Assembly: GCA_016207865.1 (NCBI GenBank)
Contig: JACQZD010000148.1
Location: forward strand, 1-9,815
Direction: 5' to 3'
DNA from: Nitrospirota bacterium
GTDB taxonomy: Bacteria; Nitrospirota; Thermodesulfovibrionia; UBA6902; DSMQ01
Length of the DNA: 9,815 bases
Shown: positions 5,069-9,815 of the stretch, in pieces
How positions within the stretch are numbered: position 1 is the stretch's first letter
Layout of the letters: the number at the start of each line of letters is the position of its first letter
The notes under the pieces: generated by a model
Told to the model about the DNA's origin: nothing
The model's database searches: none
What the model saw: only the letters and a program-made list of their open reading frames with translations
Program-made: the position numbers and the translations under genes

Positions 5069-6616
5069 ATGCTCAATAAAAAAGACATAATCCTGTCTGT
5101 TTTCTCCGGCATTCTGCTTGCCGCCGGATTCCCTTCTGTTGATTTCCCCCCCCTGGCATGGATAGCCCTGGTCCCCTTATTGATATCTTTATCGGATAAA
5201 AGTATGAAGCCGGCCTTTATCCTCGGGATGTTGAGCGGTTTTGTATATTTTTTGGGAACAGTTTTCTGGGTATATAATTCCATATTTTTTTACGGTCATC
5301 TTCCGGCGGCATTATGCGCGGTGCTTGTAGCGGCATTATGCATTTATCTGAGCATGTATGTTGCGGTCTTCTCAATGCTTTTTAATTATCTTACGGTGCG
5401 GTCGCGGTTCCCGGCGCTTTTCATTGCCCCGGTTTTATGGGTTACACTTGAATTTGTGCGCACCTATGCCCTGACCGGTTTCCCTTGGGCGCTTTTGGGC
5501 TATTCACAGTATAAATTCTTAACGATTATACAGATAGCCGATATTACTGGAGTGTACGGAGTTTCTTTTTTAATAGCGGCAGTAAACGGAGCAGTCTTTG
5601 ATATATTTTTTAATCTCCCTAAAAGACGCAGGGAAATGCCGCTTTCTGAACAATGGCCGTTTTCCGTTGGATTAATAGTTTTGTGTATTGCTATTACCGC
5701 ATCCCTGCTTTACGGTGCATGGAAACTGCATACCGGCGGAGGCCATCATGCCGTCAGGGCAAGCATAGTACAGGGCAATATAGATCAGGATAAAAAATGG
5801 GACCTCAGTTTTCAGAGGGAAACCATTAATGAATATAAGGCGCTGACTGCAGCGGCTGTTTCAGCCTATCCCTCTCTCATTGTCTGGCCTGAGACTGCAG
5901 TGCCGTTTGTTTTTGGTCATGATGAAACCTTGACTGCTGAGATTACGGAGTTTGGGAAGACGCTTGGCGCACACCTGATCTTCGGCGGGGTTACCATAAA
6001 AGGCATAAAAGACGGCAGATACCAGTTGTCAAACAGCGCCATCCTCCTTTCCCCTGATGGAAACGTCCTGTCCGTATATGATAAAATACATCTGGTGCCG
6101 TATGGTGAATATGTCCCCCTGAGAAAGCTCTTCCCCTTTGTAAACAGGCTTGTTGAAGGCATTGGAGACTTTATCCCCGGAAGGCAGAACACAGTCATGG
6201 AGACGCCTTTTGCAGGTATCGGCAGTCTTGTCTGTTATGAGATAGTATTTCCGGGGCTTGTGAGAAAATTTGTGGATAACGGGGCAGACCTGCTCGTGAC
6301 TGTTACAAATGATGCGTGGTTCGGAAGGTATTCGGCGCCTTACCAGCATTTTTCCATGGCGGTGTTCAGGGCCGTGGAAAACAGGGTGCCGGTAATAAGA
6401 GCGGCAAACACAGGCGTTTCCGGATTCATAGATGCGCACGGCAGGATAAAGAAAAAGAGTGATATTTTTGTCAGGGCAGTTTTAACCGAGGATTTGGAAA
6501 CAGGGGCCTTTAAAAAAAGTTTTTACTCCAAATACGGCGACCTTTTTGCTTTTTTGTGTATAATTAGTACAATACTGCTGATAGCGAATAATATAAAAAT
6601 GAGAAATGAGAGATAA
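5069..6616 (+). CDS. lnt: apolipoprotein N-acyltransferase
   Basis: Lnt transfers an acyl chain from phospholipid to the N-terminal cysteine of diacylglyceryl lipoproteins, the last step of lipoprotein maturation in the inner membrane; it points to a diderm cell. The 515 residues have about six N-terminal membrane spans (8-216), a nitrilase-like periplasmic domain (about 228-485) and a last span at 491-507. The catalytic triad is visible: E275 in WPETAVP, K339 in YDKIHLVPYGEYVP and C389 in SLVCYE; TVTNDAWFG and ENRVPVIRAANTG follow. Length is normal. The Shine-Dalgarno before ATG 5069 is weak. The last codons (KMRNER) are formed by DNA resembling the dispersed GAAATGAGAA repeat. prfB starts 14 bases downstream, so the two are probably cotranscribed. 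Confidence 0.96.
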   Translation: MLNKKDIILSVFSGILLAAGFPSVDFPPLAWIALVPLLISLSDKSMKPAFILGMLSGFVYFLGTVFWVYNSIFFYGHLPAALCAVLVAALCIYLSMYVAVFSMLFNYLTVRSRFPALFIAPVLWVTLEFVRTYALTGFPWALLGYSQYKFLTIIQIADITGVYGVSFLIAAVNGAVFDIFFNLPKRRREMPLSEQWPFSVGLIVLCIAITASLLYGAWKLHTGGGHHAVRASIVQGNIDQDKKWDLSFQRETINEYKALTAAAVSAYPSLIVWPETAVPFVFGHDETLTAEITEFGKTLGAHLIFGGVTIKGIKDGRYQLSNSAILLSPDGNVLSVYDKIHLVPYGEYVPLRKLFPFVNRLVEGIGDFIPGRQNTVMETPFAGIGSLVCYEIVFPGLVRKFVDNGADLLVTVTNDAWFGRYSAPYQHFSMAVFRAVENRVPVIRAANTGVSGFIDAHGRIKKKSDIFVRAVLTEDLETGAFKKSFYSKYGDLFAFLCIISTILLIANNIKMRNER

Positions 6617-6630
6617 GAACGGGAGACTTT

Positions 6631-7735
6631 ATGATTATTAAAGAGAGTTTAAAAGAAGAGTTTAAGGAACTTCAGGCAAGACTTGAATCCCTCAGGTGGT
6701 ATCTTTGATACCGGGAAACTTACCAGCCGCTTAACAGCTGTACAATCAGAGCTTTTATCTGAAGAGACGTGGTCCTCGCCGGCCAGAACGCAGGAGCTTC
6801 TTAAGGAAAAATCCGGCATTGAAAATATTCTTCAGCCGCTTTCCGACCTCCGGCTGAAGTCAGATGACATCAATATCCTGTTTGAGCTTTCAGAAGATGA
6901 AGAGGGCGGGGTATTTCTGGAGGAGCTTGACAGGAACATTAAGGCTCTCAAGGCTGAGATTAATGACACTGAACTCAGGAGCATACTGTCGGCGCCGCAT
7001 GATAAAGATAACGCTATAGTTGCAATACATCCCGGCGCAGGAGGCACGGAGAGTCAGGATTGGGCGCAGATGCTGATGAGGATGTATCTGAGGTGGGCGG
7101 AACAAAGAGGGTTTAAGACAGAGATTGTGGAACTGCTTCCGGGGGAAGAGGCTGGGGTAAAAAGCGCCACAATAACATTTACAGGCGCTTACGCATATGG
7201 TTATCTCAAGGCAGAGGCAGGAGTTCACAGGCTTGTGAGAATATCCCCTTTTGACGCAAACAAAAGGCGTCATACATCTTTTGCCGCAATCCTTGTCTAT
7301 CCTGAGATTGGCGAGGATGATACCGAGGTGGAGATAGATGAAGAAGATATAAAGATGGACACATTCCGGGCGTCAGGCGCAGGGGGACAGCATGTAAATA
7401 AGACCTCATCTGCCGTCAGGCTGACGCATATTCCGACGGGCCTTGTAGTAAGCTGCCAGAACGAACGGTCTCAGCATAAGAACAAGTCTACCGCGCTGAA
7501 GGTCCTCAGGGCCAAGCTTTTTGCCGTAAAGAAAAAAGAGCAGGATAAAAAAATGGAAGAACTCATCGGGGAAAAGAAAGACATTGCATGGGGGAGCCAG
7601 ATACGGTCCTATATTCTCCAGCCCTACCAGCTTGTGAAAGACCACAGGACAGGGCTTGAGAAGGGGGATGTGAATTTCGTTTTAGACGGCGGGATTGATG
7701 ATTTTATCAGAGAGTATTTATTGCGGAAAAAGTAA
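6631..7735 (+). CDS. prfB: peptide chain release factor 2, expressed by programmed +1 frameshift
   Basis: RF2 recognises UGA and UAA stop codons and triggers peptide release on the ribosome. The gene is in two frames: 25 codons from ATG 6631 to CTT 6703-6705, then TGA at 6706-6708; after a +1 slip reading resumes with GAT at 6707 and runs 342 codons, total 367, equal to the usual size. Numbered in the joined protein, SPF (205-207, stop-codon recognition) and GGQ (251-253, peptide release) fall at the E. coli positions, with GAGGTESQDW and QCQNDRSQHKNK-like sequences also present. GGGAG five bases before the ATG is the ribosome site. The TGA makes synthesis self-limiting: abundant RF2 terminates early, scarce RF2 allows the slip. 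This is not a pseudogene. Its stop lies three bases from that of the convergent DUF507 gene. Confidence 0.97.
6694..6708 (+). other. RF2 programmed +1 frameshift site
   Basis: The site reads AGG-TGG-TAT-CTT-TGA, followed by T. It has the three classical parts: an internal Shine-Dalgarno-like AGGTGG three bases before the slippery CTT-T, the slip of tRNA-Leu, and the in-frame UGA. E. coli has AGGGGG and TGAC; here the Shine-Dalgarno-like core is AGGTG and the base after UGA is T. Confidence 0.95.
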
Positions 7736-7738
7736 GCA

Positions 7739-8017
7739 TTACCCCCTGCCTTTTTTTGCGGATTCTTCGTTGAAAAACTTCTGATACATGATGTCCCATT
7801 CCGGGCTTCCTTCAGGTATTTTCTTTGAATAAGAGCTGAGCTTGCGCCGCACTGCTTCGTCAATATCCGCGGCAATTTTCAGCTCTTTTGTGATAATTCG
7901 CCTTATTTCCCGCCTTACATCCCCTTCATCTGAGACAACGGTAATCGCGCCTTCATCAATAAGCCCCTTGAGAATAACATGCGTGAGGTGGCTTACCTTG
8001 TCATCGGAAAGTTTCAC
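7739..8017 (-). CDS. DUF507 family protein, second of a pair
   Basis: A small protein of 92 residues from GTG 8017, with MKLSDDKVSHLTHVILKGL at the start, EIRRIITKEL in the middle and a helical C-terminal part with PEGSPEWDIMYQKFF, as in DUF507. The function of this family is not known. It overlaps the upstream paralogue by four bases (GTGA), implying translational coupling and perhaps a hetero-complex. It is last in the minus-strand cluster and ends three bases from the prfB stop, with no terminator between. No membrane span, signal peptide or catalytic motif is visible. Confidence 0.85.
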   Translation of the reverse strand: MKLSDDKVSHLTHVILKGLIDEGAITVVSDEGDVRREIRRIITKELKIAADIDEAVRRKLSSYSKKIPEGSPEWDIMYQKFFNEESAKKGRG

Positions 8018-8295
8018 AGGACGATATTCCTCTCCTTAACGAGTTTTTGCTTTGTCAGGTCAAAGAGCCTCCGGTAATCAAGCCTGCCTTTTTCTATCTC
8101 AGAATCATATTTCTTCAGCAGTCCCCTCACCTCTTCATTAAGCCTGTCTTCTACCGTAAGCTCCTCAAATATAAGCTTGTCTGAAAGCTTTATGACTGCA
8201 TCTTTTGAGACATCCAGCTCTATTAATTTTTTTCCCAACAGGTCTTCAATTATTTCCTTTGCGATAATTGATACCCATGACTTTGGAACTCTCAC
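8014..8295 (-). CDS. DUF507 family protein, first of a pair
   Basis: 93 residues from GTG 8295, with MRVPKSWVSIIAKEIIEDL, FEELTVEDRLNEEVRGLL and a lysine-rich helical end. It resembles the next gene in length and plan (N-terminal helix, a central E-L-x-x-E-D-x-L-N-E-E-V segment, C-terminal helix) but has diverged strongly, so the pair is an old tandem duplication. GGAGG lies ten bases before the GTG. It follows rpsR by 35 bases on the same strand and is probably cotranscribed with the ribosomal genes. Function unknown. Confidence 0.82.
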   Translation of the reverse strand: MRVPKSWVSIIAKEIIEDLLGKKLIELDVSKDAVIKLSDKLIFEELTVEDRLNEEVRGLLKKYDSEIEKGRLDYRRLFDLTKQKLVKERNIVL

Positions 8296-8330
8296 AGATG
8301 CCCTGCCTCCGGTCCGGAATAAATTTCAGT

Positions 8331-8555
8331 TTATTTTTCTACAAAGGGCATAAACGCAATATTACGCGCCCTCTTTATTGCGGCGGTCAATTCCCGCTGG
8401 TGTTTTGCGCATGTGCCGGTCATTCTCCCCGCTGTAATTTTGCCCCTTTCAGTGAGGTATGACCTCAGAATTTTTAGGTCCTTATAATCAATAAACGGCG
8501 TTTTATCCACGCAAAATTTGCAGAATCTTCTTTTTTGAAATTTTCTTTGTTGCAC
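8331..8555 (-). CDS. rpsR: 30S ribosomal protein bS18, zinc-binding form
   Basis: bS18 binds with bS6 on the platform of the 30S subunit. The 74 residues contain the typical YKDLKILRSYLTERGKI, GRMTGTCAKHQREL and AIKRARNIAFMPFV. C12, C15, C49 and H52 form a CxxC...CxxH set, so this is the zinc-binding variant; many bacteria have a cysteine-free form that is used when zinc is scarce. The start is GTG with AAAGGAG five bases upstream. The order rpsF-ssb-rpsR is conserved widely. Confidence 0.97.
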   Translation of the reverse strand: MQQRKFQKRRFCKFCVDKTPFIDYKDLKILRSYLTERGKITAGRMTGTCAKHQRELTAAIKRARNIAFMPFVEK

Positions 8556-8574
8556 GTTTTCTCCTTTTCTTTAA

Positions 8575-8605
8575 AGTAAACAGCTGCTGCTGATGACTGT
8601 TCACT
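8575..8605 (-). other. hairpin between ssb and rpsR
   Basis: On the minus strand AGTGAACAG and CTGTTTACT form nine pairs (one G-U) around a 13-base loop with a CAG triplet run. It lies in the 65-base gap between ssb and rpsR, just upstream of the rpsR ribosome site. No T-run follows, so it is not an obvious terminator; RNA processing or modest translational control is possible. Confidence 0.4.
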
Positions 8606-8620
8606 ATTCACGGTATTTGA

Positions 8621-9019
8621 TCAAAATGGTTCTAAATCGGTTGTTTCATCCGGCGGCGCAATATCAGCTCCGGCTCCGGTGTCAGCAGCGCCTCCTTGTT
8701 TCTTGGAAAGGAAACGCACGCTTTGCGCGACAACTTCAAACTTACTGCGCTGCTGCCCTTCCTCTGTTTCCCATCGTCTCTCCTGGAGCCTGCCTTCAAC
8801 AAGCACTGCGCCGCCCTTGTTAAGATATTGACCGCAGGTATCGGCCTGCTTGCCGAAAACAACGACATCAATAAATGTAGCTTCTTTTTTAACCTCATCA
8901 CCCTGCTTGTATGTGCGGTTGACTGCAATCCTGAAATTGCACACAGATGTGCCCTGAGGAGTATATCTTACCTCCGGGTCTTTTGTAAGATTGCCGATGA
9001 GGATAACTTTATTAAACAT
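8621..9019 (-). CDS. ssb: single-stranded DNA-binding protein
   Basis: SSB coats single-stranded DNA in replication, repair and recombination. The 132 residues start with the OB-fold sequence FNKVILIGNLTKDPEVRYTP, continue with ATFIDVVVFGKQADTCGQYL, KGGAVLVEGRLQERRWE and VVAQSVRFL, and after a short Gly/Ala-rich linker (about 108-120) end in the acidic tip DETTDLEPF that recruits partner proteins. The tip ends in Pro-Phe as usual. GGAGG lies nine bases before ATG 9019, inside the end of rpsF; the two genes overlap by eight bases. This is the main chromosomal ssb judging by its ribosomal context. Confidence 0.97.
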   Translation of the reverse strand: MFNKVILIGNLTKDPEVRYTPQGTSVCNFRIAVNRTYKQGDEVKKEATFIDVVVFGKQADTCGQYLNKGGAVLVEGRLQERRWETEEGQQRSKFEVVAQSVRFLSKKQGGAADTGAGADIAPPDETTDLEPF

Positions 9020-9422
9020 TTTCTTTTGCCTCCTGCGGTTGCGCCTCTGCTATAGGCTTTACGTCGGCGGGACTGATTTTAGCTTCTTTTTTTACATCAG
9101 GCTTGGACAAAGCGGCTAATGCAGCGGCTATTTGTTTTTTGGTTAGTTTGATAACAAGGAATTTAATAACCGGGTCAAAAACCTTATAGAACCGCTCAAG
9201 TTCCAGAATTGCAGAAGGCGGGGACTTGAAAATCATTAAGAAGTAATTGCCTTTTTTCTGTTTTTTTACCTCGTAAGCCAGTTTTTTAAACCCGAGGTTA
9301 TCTGACTTAAGTATTTCGCCGCCTGCCCTGCCGATTACATCTTTGACCCTTTCAACGGCCTTGACCGTTTCTTTTTCGTCAAGATTAGGGTCAATAATCA
9401 TAACGTTTTCGTAATAGTTCAA
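9012..9422 (-). CDS. rpsF: 30S ribosomal protein bS6
   Basis: bS6 pairs with bS18 on the 30S platform. The 136 residues show MNYYENVMIIDPNLDE, GFKKLAYEVKKQKKGNYFLM and the strand/helix pattern of the family up to about residue 100. The rest is an Ala/Lys/Pro/Glu-rich tail, longer than the E. coli one only in composition and probably disordered. Translation starts at TTG 9420-9422: the ten bases TAAGGAGGTG (9436-9427) match the complete anti-Shine-Dalgarno and stand four bases before it, and no ATG is nearby. It is first in the minus-strand cluster and follows a structured leader. Confidence 0.96.
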   Translation of the reverse strand: MNYYENVMIIDPNLDEKETVKAVERVKDVIGRAGGEILKSDNLGFKKLAYEVKKQKKGNYFLMIFKSPPSAILELERFYKVFDPVIKFLVIKLTKKQIAAALAALSKPDVKKEAKISPADVKPIAEAQPQEAKENV

Positions 9423-9426
9423 CCTG

Positions 9427-9493
9427 CACCTCCTTATGGATTAACCCCTGTTATCGGGGGAATAGCCCTTTCCGCGATAATTCGGGATAGGGC
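9427..9493 (-). promoter_or_regulatory. structured 5' leader of rpsF with full-length Shine-Dalgarno; candidate S6:S18 autoregulatory site
   Basis: Two hairpins can form on the minus strand. GCCCT...AGGGC closes 9493-9465, with an inner TCCCG...CGCGGA pairing. CCCC (9460-9457) pairs with GGGG (9448-9445) around CGATAACA. CCG trinucleotides lie on the 5' side of both. In many phyla an mRNA motif with a CCG presented in a bulge next to a hairpin binds the S6:S18 complex and represses this operon; this leader is in the right place, though I cannot show which fold forms. The sequence ends in TAAGGAGGTG. Confidence 0.45.
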
Positions 9494-9505
9494 AAAGAGA
9501 TTAAT

Positions 9506-9535
9506 TTTATAGCATAAGTGAAGTGGAAAAAGCAA
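9506..9535 (-). promoter_or_regulatory. sigma70-type promoter of the rpsF operon
   Basis: On the minus strand TTGCTT (9535-9530) and TATAAA (9511-9506) are separated by 18 bp. Transcription would begin near 9500 and give a leader of roughly 75-80 bases containing both hairpins. I see no other good pair in the divergent region. Confidence 0.55.
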
Positions 9536-9611
9536 TAACTCTGAAATGCCGGCGGCAGTTTTCAAAAGGGCAGTTTCAGGAACGTTTTTATCTGTTAGGA
9601 ACGTTTAAGCA

Positions 9612-9620
9612 TGTTATAAT
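9612..9620 (+). promoter_or_regulatory. extended -10 promoter directly before a start codon
   Basis: TGTTATAAT is a perfect extended -10 element (TG at 9612-9613, TATAAT at 9615-9620). The ATG of the next gene is at 9626, so transcription would start at or next to it. No clear -35 box lies at the expected distance, which extended -10 promoters do not strictly need. Confidence 0.5.
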
Positions 9621-9625
9621 TCTCT

Positions 9626-9815
9626 ATGAGGAAAATAAAAACTTATATCATTTCTGCACTTTTACTTGCAGTTTTTGGCATCCTTGCCTATTCCAACACG
9701 TTCAACGTACCCTTTCATTTTGACGACGCATCCAATATTGTAGAAAATCCCATTATCAAAGACCTTCAATATTTTTCAGAGCCTTCAAATGCAAAAGCAT
9801 TCCCAATGTACAACA
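9626..9815 (+). CDS. N-terminus of a polytopic membrane protein, likely of the TPR-containing glycosyltransferase-like type (3' truncated)
   Basis: 63 codons are open to the window end. After MRKIKTY comes one hydrophobic span (about 8-24), then NTFNVPFHFDDASNIVENP and a run that would be outside the membrane. A first helix followed by F-x-F-D-D-x-x-N-I-x-x-N-P is typical of the large multi-span proteins with C-terminal tetratricopeptide repeats that are common in Nitrospirota and delta-type bacteria and related to GT-C-type transferases; this is from memory of the family, and the repeats themselves lie outside the window. No Shine-Dalgarno precedes the ATG; a perfect -10 box ends five bases before it. 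It is divergent from rpsF. Confidence 0.65.
   Translation, partial: MRKIKTYIISALLLAVFGILAYSNTFNVPFHFDDASNIVENPIIKDLQYFSEPSNAKAFPMYN

Noticed and set aside
5917..6439. Two minus-strand reading frames inside lnt
   Set aside because: They lie opposite the conserved catalytic domain of lnt and have no family features.
6706..6708. In-frame TGA early in prfB, suggesting a pseudogene or frameshift error
   Set aside because: The context AGGTGG-TAT-CTT-TGA is the known RF2 programmed frameshift, and the joined protein has normal length and motif positions.
6890..7645. Several minus-strand reading frames inside prfB
   Set aside because: All are opposite conserved RF2 motifs and none has a convincing start region.
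8593..9055. Plus-strand reading frames opposite ssb
   Set aside because: ssb on the minus strand is unambiguous; the frames have no support.
9523..9723. Plus-strand frame of 66 codons across the rpsF/membrane-protein gap
   Set aside because: It runs through the rpsF promoter and overlaps the better-supported membrane protein start at 9626 in another frame.

Overview
The window is a stretch of bacterial housekeeping chromosome with moderate GC and tightly packed genes. Gene content and order (queA, phoH, a 7TM-HD phosphohydrolase, ybeY, an undecaprenol kinase/PAP2 fusion, lnt, prfB, then rpsF-ssb-rpsR with two DUF507 genes on the other strand) fit a Gram-negative, envelope-bearing anaerobe of the Nitrospirota or former Deltaproteobacteria type. 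That placement is inferred from gene style only; no database search was possible.

Layout: (i) 2-715, the 3' two thirds of queA (tRNA queuosine). (ii) 716-991, a gene-free stretch holding a nested inverted-repeat element and the start of the next operon. (iii) 992-4793, an apparent operon phoH - pgpH-like - ybeY - dgkA/PAP2 with overlapping genes. Its products cover RNA/ribosome maturation (PhoH, YbeY), probable c-di-AMP turnover (HD protein) and undecaprenyl lipid recycling (kinase/phosphatase fusion). In ybeY the 3' end is duplicated in tandem (166 bp, two mismatches, offset 208 bp) and short inverted repeats bracket the first copy. (iv) 4794-5068, a repeat-derived hairpin that probably terminates from both sides, tRNA-Phe(GAA) on the minus strand and its promoter. 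(v) 5069-7735, lnt (apolipoprotein N-acyltransferase) and prfB (release factor 2) with the classical +1 programmed frameshift. (vi) 9422 down to 7739 on the minus strand, rpsF-ssb-rpsR followed by two overlapping DUF507 genes, headed by a promoter and a structured leader. (vii) 9626 to the edge, the first 63 codons of a membrane protein that appears to be expressed from a leaderless start.

I see no phage, CRISPR, defence or secondary-metabolite system. The unusual material lies in genome micro-architecture: small repeats invading intergenic DNA and, in frame, the queA and ybeY genes; the ybeY duplication; a phoH gene whose best start codon is ACG; a 7TM-HD protein lacking its extracytoplasmic domain; and a 107-nt out-of-frame overlap between that protein's tail and ybeY.
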